The position numbers were made by a program, and so were the translations under genes. The notes beneath the pieces were generated by a model that worked only from the letters and a program-made list of their open reading frames with translations, was not told the DNA's origin and ran no database searches. From Platerodrilus igneus (Eukaryota > Arthropoda > Insecta > Coleoptera > Lycidae), in assembly GCA_036346225.1 (NCBI GenBank), contig JARFIW010000494.1:2728001-2792000 (forward strand): a stretch of 64,000 nt of DNA, given 5' to 3'. Positions 32,531 through 43,978 of the stretch are shown piece after piece (positions within the stretch are counted from its first letter, which is position 1; every line of letters starts with the position of its first letter).

Positions 32531-34009
32531 AGCAAAAATCCGTGTCTGTTACGGCCAACCCCCAACAACCTTGTAAATTATTGAGAAACGCCCGAGACCA
32601 ACCGACTCTCCTCCAATATCTTTTAGTCATCAAGGCTGTTGCCCCTTGCTGCGCCTTTTAATCGCCTTTTGCGATGAGCAGGCTTACTATAGTAGTATTC
32701 TTTGTCCCCCTACTATAGTTGCTTTAGAAACTGAAATATTTATTGCAACAAATTGACTTTTATTTAATAAAAGAAAATACTCTTCAGAGTTAAAGAATGA
32801 ACAAACGATTAAACCTTTTAACATAAAAATTTTGTTATACAGCTTTTGCTTGATATTTATAAAAAATGTGTGTAGTTATAAAGAGTATACCCGGCCCACT
32901 AGCAATTACAAGCGAGTAGGGGTTAAATAAGGATAGAATCATAAAACACCCCGGACTTAGACAGTGCGGTGCGAGGATCGCGGGTTGACTCTGATTGCTT
33001 CAAATTCCCCCAGTAAACTAGCACTTACCTTGATCACTCTTTTCAACTTAATTAATTATTTCCACAAAAAATCAATTGATTAAATTTAACTACAACGAAA
33101 GAATTTATTCAAAATTGCCAAAATTATATAAACACAATCGAATCGTTTGGCGGCGAAAAAAAGATAAATTAAATTATTAAACCTGCCTTTAGCTATTACA
33201 AAGCCATATGGTTTACTACTAACCTTCCTCTAGAGGCGGCCGATAGAGCTATATATGCTTGGCGCTACTAGAAAAATGTTATTTTAAAACAAATTATACA
33301 AAAAAAAGTAATTCAATAAACCTTCAAAAATTGTACAACACAACAATTCAAATATGTCTTCTAAACTTTGTATAAAAAAATAATATTCAAAAGTGTTTGG
33401 TCACAGTAAATGTTGCTTTTCCGCAAATCGTTCAGCAATTTTGACATTTCTGATAAAATTTCTTAGAGAAAAGTTGAATATTTCTAAGTGTTTACTCGTT
33501 GCCAAGCAACGACAAATCACTGTAAGGAAATATTCACTAGTGTACTGTACAGAAATAATATGTGTATACATATGGACTACAAAAAGTTAGCCAAGATCGA
33601 GTCGAGCTTGCACTATTAGGGTTCCGTACCAATTCTACAGTGGGCAATCAATAAACCAAATTAAGCTGTTTTTATTTTTTATGTATATTTAAATCTTATC
33701 CAAATTTGATTGTGATAACTGAAAAATGAATATATTGTCCTACATTGTACTGGTACATTAGTGAATACGTTGTCTATTACTGTGTTTAAAATTGTTTTTC
33801 CCAGCAACTATTACACTATCAAAAAAACCTGCAGTTTTCCGATGATCTATGACTCAATAGCTACTATCCCTATTAAAATCAAAATTTTAGCTTTGGAAAT
33901 GTAGGAGAACAGGGGGGGGGAGTCATTTTTGGCACATTTTGAGCTATATCATGAAGACTACTGCACCGAAAATTATAAAAAAATATTTTAGAAGCCTTTT
34001 AGAATCATC
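32531..34009. other. Non-coding stretch
   Basis: The left 200 bp may be the 5' UTR of the minus-strand RTE-type element. A run of nine or more G occurs at about 33912. No gene or structured RNA recognised. Confidence 0.35.
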
Positions 34010-34265
34010 TAGGTCATGGATCGAAACGTAAATAAAGTTGATTTTAAAAAATATGAGTGGTTTAATTCCCAAAGAAGATTAAGAAGAATGCCAAACAAAC
34101 CACAACAAACATACAGGGAGTAATTATTTGTCTTAAATTTTATGGTATAAACTTTAAGTTTTTATTATTTTGACAACGATCCTAGGTCATGGATCGAAAC
34201 GTAAGTAAAGTTGATTTTAAAAAATATAAGTGGTTTAATTCTCAAAGAAAATTAAGAAGAATTAG
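34010..34265 (+). repeat. Two tandem copies of an interspersed repeat end
   Basis: Segments 34010-34095 and 34165-34265 share AGGTCATGGATCGAAACGTA, then AAGTTGATTTTAAAAAATAT, GTGGTTTAATTC and a final TTAAGAAGAAT, about 155 bp apart. The second copy is preceded by TTTTATTATTTTGACAACGA. The inverse copy is at 4787-4896. Tandem terminal repeats are normal for Penelope-like elements, which makes that class a candidate. Confidence 0.65.
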
Positions 34266-35039
34266 TATTTTAATTTCTGTCGTTTTTTTACGATTTGCGA
34301 AAAAATATTATGTATATTGCGTAGAAAAAGCAACATTTCCGAACTCCGTATTGCTTGTCTCGGCTTGCGCCACGACAAGCAATTTTCACGTCGTCTGGGA
34401 ATGTTGAGCATTTCCTATTAGGTATTCAATATACTATTGTGTAACTTAAATATGTTTAACAACCACGCGGGTAGCAGACCTCGCCAAGGTTGATAAGATT
34501 TTGAGAATTTGGATTGCTAATTAAGATAAACTGGTCGTAACCAAAAAACCTATATAAAAACATGTCGTACGTAGTCACAGGTGTTTAAGTTGAATTAACT
34601 TGCTAAATCAGCCTACAATTCCACTAATAAATACGTTATTTGCTGATTTAATGCTAATCCAACCAATTATCCACGAAGGTCAGGGATTACCTCGGAGGTA
34701 ATGTAATAGGTATCCCAAGGGTACAGGAAACCCTTAAAACAAAAGCACCCAGAATCGCTAGATCGCGATTCAGAATAATTCAATGACTACTTTATTTGTA
34801 TAAATTCAACCGAAAGGTAAACAACATCAAAAGCAATTTGCCTTGATAAGAAAATCAGATGATGATTAAACAATCTTCCAAATACCAGCTAATCACATCA
34901 GGTTTGAATTTGAACAATGAATAAAATCGTTATAAGAGGATATTACCATTCCGAATGGACCTGCACCTTCACCAAATTCTAGAGTACTAGAACAGGTAAA
35001 ATGGCTTCCGCGTTCCAGTGATCTACAGAACCAAACTAC
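34266..35039. other. Non-coding stretch, possible 5' UTR of the plus-strand RTE-type element
   Basis: No frame of note. The 72-codon frame at 34189-34407 overlaps the repeat and is not called. Confidence 0.3.
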
Positions 35040-35870
35040 AGGTTAGGCCAAATTAGTAGGGTCTTTAGTGAGGACAGACTAAGAGAGGTCTCCGAAAGAG
35101 GGTAGCGGCTCTTTCGGTACTTAGATTGGCAGATACCATATGGGTTGGTATGGCATTCTAAGACACAGTACTGCGATGTGGAAGGCAACGGGAAACCACC
35201 ACATTACCTCTTAAGTACACAGCGTACTTAAATTATAATTAACATGATGGCATCCTCTGGGGTAAAATATTCCGGAGTTAAAATGGTCCCACATTCGGGT
35301 CTCCGGGAGGGAACTACTTCGAAGGATGTGTTCGGAAAACTTAGAAAAAGAATCGAGAACATTCTGTGAGTCCGAGCGTGGAATGTTAGAAGTATGAAAC
35401 AAGTAGGTAAGCTAGAGAACTTAAAAATTGAAATGGATAGGTTAGCACTTGACATAGTAGGAATTGGCGAAGTTCGGTGGCCAGAGGCGGGGGGATTTTT
35501 GGAGTGCAGACTTTGGGGTAATTTATACAGGATCAGAAGATAAAAATTCTGGTGTGGGTATAGTTTTGCAAAAAGATAAGGCACTGTGTAGAAAACAAAC
35601 GATAGAGTACTCATGGTTAGATTTTTAATCTAAACTGGTAAATACAGTAATAATATAAGTATACGCGCCTACCTCCAGCCACAGTGAGGAAGAAGTAGAA
35701 GGGATCTACAAGGATATCGAAGACATACTAAGACACGTAGAAGGACATGAAAATTTTATAGTTACGGGGATTTTAATGCATTGGTAGGTGAGGGTAGGGA
35801 AGGAGCGGTAGTAGGTTTATTTGGTTTAGGCACGACAAACGACAGGGGGAATAAAGAAACACATACTTAA
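35040..35870 (+). pseudogene. RTE-type non-LTR element, 5' part with endonuclease
   Basis: A leader with GGAAGGCAACGGGAAACCAC (about 35182) precedes a broken frame: RAWNVRSMKQVGKLENLKIE, MDRLALDIVGIGEVRWPEAG (35355-35490), then SGVGIVLQKDK, and VTGDFNALVGEGREGAV (about 35760-35810). These are the N, E and D-N boxes of the AP endonuclease domain. Three or more shifts occur. The element stops at about 35870, where an opposite-strand transposase fragment starts; its 3' end is probably 37150-37665. Confidence 0.75.
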
Positions 35871-35884
35871 CAAAAATCTTGTAT

Positions 35885-36297
35885 TTTTATAATTATTAGT
35901 ATTACCGTACACCACCAACAGTAAGCTTTTTAACACTTTTAGCGTCAGAATACTGTCACGATTTTTTAATAGTGCCATTTAAAAAGATCTAGCTTTCATC
36001 AACAAATACAAAAAGCCGTAACCCCTCTGCTTTAACTTGAACATATTGTCTTAAAAAATTCACCTTCTTTGAAACGACATTAGGCACTTCTATCGATCCA
36101 CGAGAAGGATCCTCTTTGTTACATTGAAATTCAACGTCCTTTAAAATTTTCCACAAATCAAACACATAAATACCCAAATTACTTACGTTTCTTACAAAAG
36201 TGAATAGTAGAAGAGGTCCACTATTAACATGTTCTTTCTCAAAATAGTCTATTAGTGAAGCTATCATTTCCCGAGAAAAGCATCCAACCAGCCCCAA
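35885..36297 (-). pseudogene. DDE transposase fragment (IS630/Tc1-like DDE_3 type)
   Basis: ATG 36297; frame to a stop at 35989, then readable in the same frame to about 35890. MGLVGCFSREMIASLIDYFE, LWKILKDVEFQCNKEDPSRG, SIEVPNVVSKKVNFLRQYVQ, VKAEGLRLFVFVDES. The helix-turn-helix-like segment (LWKILKDVEF), followed by a basic linker and an R-hydrophobic-DE-S/T strand, is the pattern of insect DDE_3 transposases, where the D of VDES is the first or second catalytic Asp. A stop follows DES directly, and the third catalytic residue is missing. It interrupts the plus-strand RTE-type sequence. Confidence 0.5.
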
Positions 36298-36305
36298 AAT
36301 GCATA

Positions 36306-37200
36306 AATTAATGACGAAGAAAGTAACTGTACTTAAGCATGATGATTATTATAAGCAACTACAAGTATTGGTTGGGCAATATTCTCGAATAATGTTAAGT
36401 GTGTGAAAGGATTTACTGGAAAATTATAATTTCGGCAAATGTCTAAGTGTTGGGGATCTTGGCAGCCACAGGCTGCTTAACCCCCTTCACTGAATCTCGG
36501 TGAAATAGGGCAAACAATTAAAAAACAATAAAAGCGGAATCGAGCTGTATACATGCTGTGTGAGAATTTCAGGGAACTGTGTAGGTTAGAATATAAATAA
36601 GGACATGTACGTGTCCAAACAGTTTTGAGACGGAACATCTAATGACGAAAAAATAAGCGCAAATAAAACTGATGATTATTATAAACAACTACAGGTGTTG
36701 GTTGTAAAATATCTACAACTAATGTTGACTGTGCGAAAAGATCTATTGAAAAAATATTAAATCGGCAAATTTTCAAGTGCTGGGGGAACTTGGCAGTCAC
36801 AGGCTGCTTACCCCAATTCACAACCGTGTATAAACATTTTCAATGCTCTACACGAAGGTACTACATTGGCCAGGAGCCGAGTTTTTTGTTGTCTGTAAAT
36901 TTAGAATTTTGCCGAACCCTTGCCGTTCCAGGCAAGGTAGGGATTTTTAACGTGCGTGACAATACTTACACACGGAAACTCCATTTAACCTCTCATCCGA
37001 ACGAGGGCAAAATTTTTGTAAAAAATGCTTACCTGCCATTTTTCAAGCAGTCGGCCGTGTCGGGATTCAAACCCAAGACCTTGGAATCCGTAGTCTTCTT
37101 CTTTCACAACCACTGAATGTCGGAGAAGTAAGATATATAATTGTAAAACAATAAAAGGTGACCGAACTGCATCTGACAAGAAAGCACAGCGCCTATGATG
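36306..37200 (+). repeat. 331-bp tandem units, 3' region of an RTE-type family
   Basis: The phrase TAATGACGA recurs at 36309 and 36640 (period 331), each followed by TGATGATTATTATAA and CAACTACA, then CACAGGCTGCTTA about 140 bp later. Unit 2 is interrupted by the SINE-like insertion at 36826-37102 and resumes with CACTGAATGTCGG at 37111, matching CACTGAATCTCGG of unit 1. The same unit occurs on the minus strand at about 61640-61995, also in tandem, next to another RTE-type ORF. Confidence 0.8.
36826..37102 (-). mobile_element. SINE-like insertion with 9-bp target duplication
   Basis: A 277-bp block inside unit 2 of the 331-bp repeat, flanked by TTCACAACC at 36817-36825 and 37103-37111. On the minus strand it contains a Pol III B-box-like segment (GGGTTTGAATCCCG, 37073-37060) after GGTCTTG, as in a 5'-truncated tRNA-derived head. 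A body with CGTTCGGATGAGAGGTTAAA and a GTGCACG/ACGCACGTTAAAAATCC-like segment follows, a phrase I associate with arthropod SINE bodies. There is no protein coding. Comparison with unit 1 defines the pre-insertion site precisely. Confidence 0.75.
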
Positions 37201-37665
37201 AAAGACAACAAACATAGCACAAAAAGAAAATTGTTGAAAGCATATGTGTGGAGCACAGTATAGTATGCCTATGAAATACGGGCGGTCTAAAAAGCAGACA
37301 GAAAAACGAAAGCAGCATTTTGAAATGCTGTTCTTCAGATGTAAGAGGATGATAGCATGGACAAACAAAGTTAATAACAAATAGGTTATAGAAATAGTAG
37401 GGAACAAGGATATATATGGAAAAAAATAAGAGAATTAGAAGGGCAGAATACGTTCTAAGGCATTTTTGGAGAATAGTATAGAATATATTACAAGCAGAGA
37501 TAGGAAATAAGAGGTAGATGTAGAGCTAAATCAGATACTGACAGGTGCAGACTGAGCAAATTTCATGAAAATTTGTAGGTTAGTTAAGAATAGGATACAA
37601 TGATGGTACACGTCTAACCAGTTTCAGGACTGAAGACCGAATGATGATGAATTAATAAGATGAAA
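37201..37665 (+). pseudogene. RTE-type element, 3' end of ORF and terminus
   Basis: KADRKTKAAFEMLFFRCKRM then IAWTNKVNNK (37280-37390) correspond to the conserved FEMWCWRRM-type segment near the C-terminus of RTE-type RT proteins. Further decayed frames run to about 37560. The element ends in AGTTTCAGGACTGAAGACCG followed by ATGATGATGA at about 37645-37655, a short tandem tail. It may be the 3' end of the element that starts at 35040. Confidence 0.68.
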
Positions 37666-37740
37666 TAATAACTTAGACTTTTATGCAAAGCCCAAATGCT
37701 CTTTTCAAATCGAGCTAGTAATTGAAAGAAGAAAAATATA

Positions 37741-37816
37741 TGGTCTTGGACAGGATTTGAACCTGCATCTTAATTTTTCCGGGACCATGCGTTTAGCAAT
37801 TATGCCACCCAGACCT
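37741..37816 (-). tRNA. tRNA-like sequence (degenerate tRNA or SINE head)
   Basis: On the minus strand: acceptor-like GGTCTGG pairing with CCAAGACC, an A-box-like TGGCATAATTGCTAA, and a perfect B box within a T arm GCAGG-TTCAAAT-CCTGT, ending in an encoded CCA-like ACCA. The anticodon arm is not convincing, with an A-rich, oversized loop. It is more probably a tRNA-derived pseudogene or SINE head than a working tRNA. Confidence 0.5.
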
Positions 37817-37872
37817 ATGACTATAATTGGGAAATTTACAAATCCAAATCGCTGTACACAACTATACATAAA

Positions 37873-37873
<1 letters not shown>

Positions 37874-37915
<42 letters not shown>
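37874..37915. repeat. (TA)n microsatellite
   Basis: About 17 TA units followed by one TG interruption. Confidence 0.95.
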
Positions 37916-37984
37916 GATAAGGGGTTGTTTAGGGGTGTATTCAGTAGCAAGGGTCGTGCAGTAACCATAAATTGCAATAGGAAG

Positions 37985-39635
37985 CAGAAAACTCCATTTA
38001 TTTAGCAGAAAATCTAATAATTCATACATTATGTAAATAGTAGGCATTTAACACCCTGTATATAGGTCATAATTAGCTTTAAACAACGCAAATAAACACA
38101 TCTTACAACAATAGGACGCATATTTAGCATAGAAATAGGTAATTCATACATTAGGTGAATAACAAGTATTCAACACTCGGTATATAGATCTTTATTAATA
38201 TTAAGTAATGCAAAGTAAGAATATCTTTCAGTAAAAGTACGCTTATTCAAGAGCAAATGATAGTAAATGTAATTAAAAACGCATTGAAAAGGGTTCTAAT
38301 TAGTTACAAAACAAATACGAAAAGAAGATATAAAACTTAACAAAGTTTTATGTAAGTACGTGGAAACAATCAACATTCTGATAAGAAAACGCAGTTCAAA
38401 CACGCGTAAAATAAACGAAAGTAAAATTGAAATTACATCATTTATTTGTACAATATGGAAAAGGCGATATCTACACAAAACAACGTATGGGCAACATAAC
38501 GAGGTATCTATAAGCAAATAGGTATTACACGGAAAACCGATAATATTACATCAGAAACCACTTCAAATGCATGAGATACAAAGACCTTAGTGGTTAAGAT
38601 ATCTACAGACTTGTTGAAAACCCAGCCCACATGCAAGTGGGATGAGCCTATATTAACACCGAGCAATGATAAGACAGTGCAGTTTTAAACTCAAGCAGGG
38701 CCAAGCTGTGTCACTGTGAATTAAAAGTCACGCGTAATTGTAAATATTTAATAAAATATCAAGTGACTAAGAGCTACAAGTATGAAGACTTCTTTTGCCG
38801 TTTAACGGCTCCAAATGTGGTATAATTATCCGAATGTATGGATATTTCTAATGTGGGGATACTTCAAAGGTGTAGATATTTCTAATTGATGGTATAAGAT
38901 ATAATAATTTAAATGCATGGATAATTCGAATGGATGGTATAACATATTGAATCTTATTGAAAATAATTCTAGTTGATGATAATTCGAATGTGGGGATATT
39001 TTAAATGGATTAATATAATCAGCGTCGACGATTTTGGTACAATATTGAGTTGCGAGATTCAATGCAAATAAAAGAAATAATCACAAAGTAATCTATAAAA
39101 AACGAGGGGTTTAATTAAGCAGAGCAGCGATAGACGAATGTAGCAGGTCAGATTTAATTAGTTTTAAGATATTTTTTCTATTTAAATTTTAATACTGAAT
39201 TTACTTCATTTATATAAAAGTGTAACGGAGTCAGCAACAAACATTGCATACGTTAAAGGTACGCAATATATTATAAAGGGGTCCAGAACGTTCGGGTCTT
39301 TTTGGTAAAAAGAGGTTGTTTTTGGTGACTTTAGATTGGTTTCAAAGCATATAAATTTGGGGATAAATAATACTTATGATATTGATTGATTGAGGGGTGT
39401 ACTTTAATATTTTTCAAAATTTGTAAATAATATTTCTTTTCATTATATAAAATTAATTAACTTCGTTTTATAATTCAAACAAATACGAAATCATAAAGGG
39501 GTGGAGAAGAAAAAAATTAATCATCGTAACGTTGTGCACTCTGTGTAGATTAATAAAAGCTAGCCGTGGTATAATAGTAAAATTAGTGAGATTTAAATTT
39601 GATTAGAAAACACAGAGAGGTGGAGTTATGGGAAT
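37985..39635. repeat. 1.65-kb tandem repeat, unit A
   Basis: Its start (CATTTATTTAGCA..., ACACCCTGTATATAG) recurs at about 39648, its middle (ACACAAAACAACG after AAGGCG.TATCTA) at about 40010, and its last third (ACGTTGTGCACTCTGTGTAGA, 39525) at 50795. Unit A also holds two about 120-bp subrepeats (38018 and 38139, both AATTCATACATTA) and a degenerate minisatellite of GATAATTCGAATG-like units at 38820-39000. No protein is encoded. Units are diverged, roughly three quarters alike by eye. Confidence 0.7.
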
Positions 39636-40482
39636 CAGAAAGCTGCATTTATTTAGCAAAAAAATAAGTAATTCGTACATTATGTAAATAGCAAGCATTT
39701 AACACCCTGTATATAGACCGTAATTAATTTTAAGTAATGCCAGTAAGCATATCTTTCAATAATAGAACGCGTATTCAGCAGAGAAATAATTGTACATGTA
39801 AGTAAACTACGTTGAGAAGTGTTTAACAAGCTTATAAAGCAAATACGCAGAAGAGAAGGTAAAACCTAACAAAGCTTCATGCAATCACACTGGAACGTTA
39901 AACGCTTTGATAAGAAAACGCACTTTCAAAAATGCATAAATACATAAACGAAAACAGCATTAGAGTTATATCATTTATTTTGTACAATTATCCAAAAGGC
40001 GCTATCTACACAAAACAACAGACGTAAGTTAAAACTCCGGCCACGATAAGAAGTACATAACAACATGATATTAAAATCCGAAATAGTTTCATCAGAAATA
40101 CTGAAAATATTAAAAACAAACCTGGTTGGTCGCGACAATCTGGAAGACTGCCTGGAAAACCAATCCAAATGTAGTGGGAAAAGCTAACACCCACCGGTGA
40201 TAAGACAGCTCAGTCTAAACTTGAAGCAGGTCGAATTTGCAACACTCTTAATTAGAAATTTACGAGCCAGTTAAATAAAATTTATATAATAGTGAAAATA
40301 GTGCTGCATTAAGAATACATGAAGAGCTTTGGCCGTTTTTTTAGAAAACGTGAGTAGAAATTGGGTAATTAATTTAAATTAAATATGCATAACGATATAC
40401 GGCTTCTGGACTATTTCTGGTTCAATTCTAATCTGCGTCTAAGACAATTCTAATACACGTCGAAATATAATTGCTAATCCGC
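39636..40482. repeat. 1.65-kb tandem repeat, unit B, left part
   Basis: Aligns with 37985 to about 38800 of unit A and is interrupted at 40483 by the Ty3/Gypsy element. The left copy of the 4-bp target duplication CCGC is 40479-40482. Confidence 0.7.
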
Positions 40483-42120
40483 TGTAACAATTTTATTTTC
40501 GAATTAATAATTCTCTTCATTAAAGGTACAACGAATATTAAAACACCTTTATTAACTAAAGTAGTAATACGGGTAACAATCAAATTTTTACATTAAAACA
40601 GTATCTAGATTCGTTAGTCTATTTGTTTTGGATGTCGGTGTATTCCACAGCCACTTGCACGCGCGTTGAGAGGATTGACAACCCCCCTCGGGACCCTCCC
40701 ACCATGCAAGAACGCGGGAGAGGCACTCGTCGTTAGGTAAAAGCAGCAACAACATGTTTAGGAAGACAATGGCGAGTGACCTGCGGGTCGCATTAATTGT
40801 GAGACACACTTTCTGAGTAACGCGCAACGAAGACTTACAAACTACGCAACGAAAACTTATAAAACTACGTAAAGAAAATTAGCTACTCGCAAGGCTTAGG
40901 AACGCAAACTTAAAGTTACAACTAAGATTAGACGAATTTGAATCAATGTTAAGAAACCCACTTCACTTCAACACCTGTATTTAGAGGATGGAAAGCAGGA
41001 ATAATTAGTTGCAGATTCTGCACGGCGATGCAGTTCCCAATCTAGCCAAGGAAAGCAGCCCGGGGTTTGGTTCGTAGTAGCTTTAAGGAATTCTTCTGTG
41101 CTTCATTCTGAAAGCACGTTATTTTGTTTTGTTACATAGAAGTACGAATTTGTTATTCAGTTTATTTGTTGCTGAGCTGGTTTTCTCCAGTATCAAATTT
41201 AAATTTCACTTAGTTTAGTAGATATGTGACAACACGTGGCTTCAGCATAAAATAACAGCTGCGGCTACATCACTTGTTTGTTTGAAATATGCTGTCAACA
41301 ATTGCACCATTGCAAGCAGATGTTTAGTATTACATTACTACCACCTTTGATAAAAAAAAGGAGAATATCTTCGTGAACATTTCGACTTCAAATCGATTTT
41401 AGTACTTTTAACTTAACGAGAAATTTTTGTATATTAATTTGTAACTGACCTAAACAGATTTGAATGGGTTAGAAAACATTAGTGTAACCAGTCACATTGT
41501 GTTGTAATATATTTGAGTAAGAATCAAGTTGATAAACTTTACGTTAATTTTTCAAGTAATTCAAGTATTCATTTAATTTTATTGCATTGAATTTTATTTA
41601 CAGAAACAAAAAAAATTCTTTCTAGTAAATTAATAATCCACGCTTAAAGTCTTTTTATTCTGATCTAGTTTGATCAGACCTGACAACCAAAAAGCAATAA
41701 GAATTAAATTTTGATGCTACCCTTATGTAGAAAATATCCTTTTTGCACTTTTAGGCATATTTGAGGGACACAAACAGTGTTCCCATTTTCTATGTGACTT
41801 AATTATTATTCTTCCTTACAGGAACAGCGTCTTATTCTGTTAAGACAGGTTTTTGTCAGCGAAGGCGATCTTTTTTCTTTGGGTCTCCACGTCCGCCCTT
41901 AGAAATTTGCCATGCCATTAACATGAATCAATCTGGACTTGGTGGCGCCTGTTTGTTTTAGTTTGAGTGTGACCCCCACAGATTTCGACTTACCCCCATT
42001 GCTCATAGCTCTACCCAAGGAATAGACCCTAGTTACGTCGGAAGACTTTGTTTTGCAGACACCTAACTTGGAGCGTGGTAATTATAAAGTTGGAGAAGAA
42101 GAAAATAAAAAACGGCAGCA
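40483..42120 (+). repeat. Gypsy 5' LTR
   Basis: 1638 bp, TG...CA ends. Unusually long for an insect Gypsy LTR. It should carry promoter and poly(A) functions, but no clear TATA or initiator could be selected. Confidence 0.95.
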
Positions 42121-42121
42121 C

Positions 42122-42140
42122 TGGCGCCGGCAACGTTTGG
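42122..42140 (+). promoter_or_regulatory. Primer-binding site of the Gypsy element
   Basis: TGGCGCCGGCAACGTTTGG, one base after the LTR end; it starts with the TGG complementary to a tRNA 3' CCA. The tRNA species was not determined. Confidence 0.7.
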
Positions 42141-42142
42141 GG

Positions 42143-42305
42143 CCTCGAAATTTGTTTGTTCATAATTTGATTTACCTCGAAATTTGTTTGTTCATAATTT
42201 GATTTACCTCGAAATTTGTTTGTTCATAATTTGATTTACTTCAAAATTTGTTTGTTCCTAATTTGATTTAGTTAGAAATTTGTTTGTTCATAATTTAATG
42301 TATTT
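42143..42305 (+). repeat. 32-bp tandem repeat in the Gypsy leader
   Basis: CCTCGAAATTTGTTTGTTCA-starting units begin at 42143, 42175 and 42207 with exact 32-bp period, followed by two diverged units. They lie between the primer site and gag, where packaging or translation signals of LTR elements usually sit. Confidence 0.9.
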
Positions 42306-42619
42306 CGAAATTAGTTTACTTAAAATTTGGTTGCGTTGAAAATGGTTAGTTCAAAGTCTGTTTTGCACTGAAGTTTGGTTGTTTGAAAGATTGGTTGTAA
42401 CATTAACCCCATACAGTCAGTTGATTAACTTGGTCGAATTTATTTTGACTTTCGTTCTATTTTGACCCCATATAATTTTTTGATATTGTTTTGGCAAAAT
42501 TATTTTACCAAAAACACCTTTTGATTTTTGCCTTTAGTAGTACGAATTTGTTTTGATAACTTTTGTAAGGTTCAGATCAGTTAGATTTATCGGTTTGATT
42601 CCATTAGGCTTGAGTAATC

Positions 42620-43978
42620 ATGTCGGAAAAATTCCAAATTGTTTGTCTACTTAAAGAAGAATTGGAGTATGAGCTGAGAATCAGAGGAGTGGTGAGTGAG
42701 AGACCAGTGTTGGAGAAAAGGAAAATTTTAGGTAGATTGTTAGCTAAAGAAATAGATAAGCCTGGTTGTTTGATTGATCTTTCGTGTTATGAAGTAGACT
42801 TTGCAACGGAAAGTAAAGAAATTTCAGTTTCAGTCGAGTCAGTTCGTAATGTTGTGTCCGAATTTGAAGGTGACTCATCAGACTCAATTTTAGGAGAGCT
42901 TGTTCAAGGTTAAACCACCTTTCGGGGCGAGTTAAGCGCATGAAAATTCCTTCAATAAATTCCGAGGAAGCAAGTAAGTTCAGAAATGAGACGGTAGCAA
43001 CGATATTAACCCTTGAAGCTGAGTTATACGATAAAATCAATAAAAGTACAGAGTCCACCTATTTGGATCGGTCCGTTGTAGTATCTCCTTCAGTTGCTAG
43101 TGCACCTATTCATTCGACTTCGTATGTAACGCCTTCCGTACCTATAGGTTCATGGCCTGTAAAATTCTCAGGTGATCCCAAACAACTATATTCATTTTAG
43201 ATAGAGTTAGTGATTTAGCACAATCTCGTAAAGTATCCGATGCTGATTTATTTGGATCAGCATGTGAACTTTTGTGGGTGACGCTTTAGTTTGGTTTAGA
43301 ACAGTAAAAAATTCATTGAGAGACTGGAACTCCTTGTTAGAACGTTTAAGGGAAGATTTTCTACCCGGTTCTTCAGATGATGACATTTGGGAAAAGATCA
43401 GAAATCGTCGTCAAGGTAAAGACGAAAGGATTATTTTATTTGTCGCGCATATGCAAACCCTGTTTAGTAGACTGACCAACGAGCCAGCAGAAGTTACTAA
43501 AGTTAAGATGATAAGGAGAAATTTGGTTCCTGAATATATTTCAGCACTTGCATTGTCGGACATTCAAGATTTGTCTACCTTAGTAAATTTGTGTAAAAGG
43601 TTAGAAGAAGCTTCTTTGATGAAACTAAACTTGGTTTCAGCATCTTCTAGTAAACCTAACAAGATTTGCAACCCCTCTAAGCATCCATTTGAGAACAAAC
43701 ATCCTAGGTTGAATGAAAAAGTTTGTGCTGTTAAGAGTAGGGTGTTTCAGAATAAATTAGTTAATCCCCAAGTAACAGTAGCGGGTAAGAGCTCTTTGAA
43801 GTCCTCAGTTTGTAATTCCTTTAGTCCCGACAAGAGAAATAATTTTGTTTGTTGGAATTGCTCCCGTAGTGGACATTGGTTTAGAGATTGTAGAGCAACC
43901 AGAAAGATTTTTTGTTTTGGATGTGGTCGAAAAGGCGTTAAGGCTACGTCATGTCCACAATGCTCAAAAAACCAGTAA
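42620..43978 (+). pseudogene. Gypsy gag, two frameshifts
   Basis: ATG 42620 (MSEKFQIVCLLKEELEYELR) to a stop at 42913; frame 2 at 42940-43200 (KIPSINSEEASKFRNET, then GSWPVKFSGDPKQL); frame 3 at 43274-43978. Frame 3 holds the capsid core (ALVWFRTVKNSLRDWNSL, LREDFLPG, RRQGKDERIILFVAHM) and two zinc knuckles, CWNCSRSGHWFRDC and CFGCGRKGVKATSCPQC. It would form particles and bind the element RNA. The knuckle arrangement is like that of Mdg3/Blastopia-type Gypsy elements, though clade assignment is tentative. Confidence 0.85.

Noticed and set aside
36985..37407. 140-codon minus-strand frame
   Set aside because: It crosses the SINE-like insertion boundary, its target duplication and the RTE-type 3' end, so it cannot be one gene.
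37741..37816. Functional tRNA gene
   Set aside because: The T arm and acceptor stem are plausible but the anticodon arm does not fold properly; kept only as a tRNA-like element.
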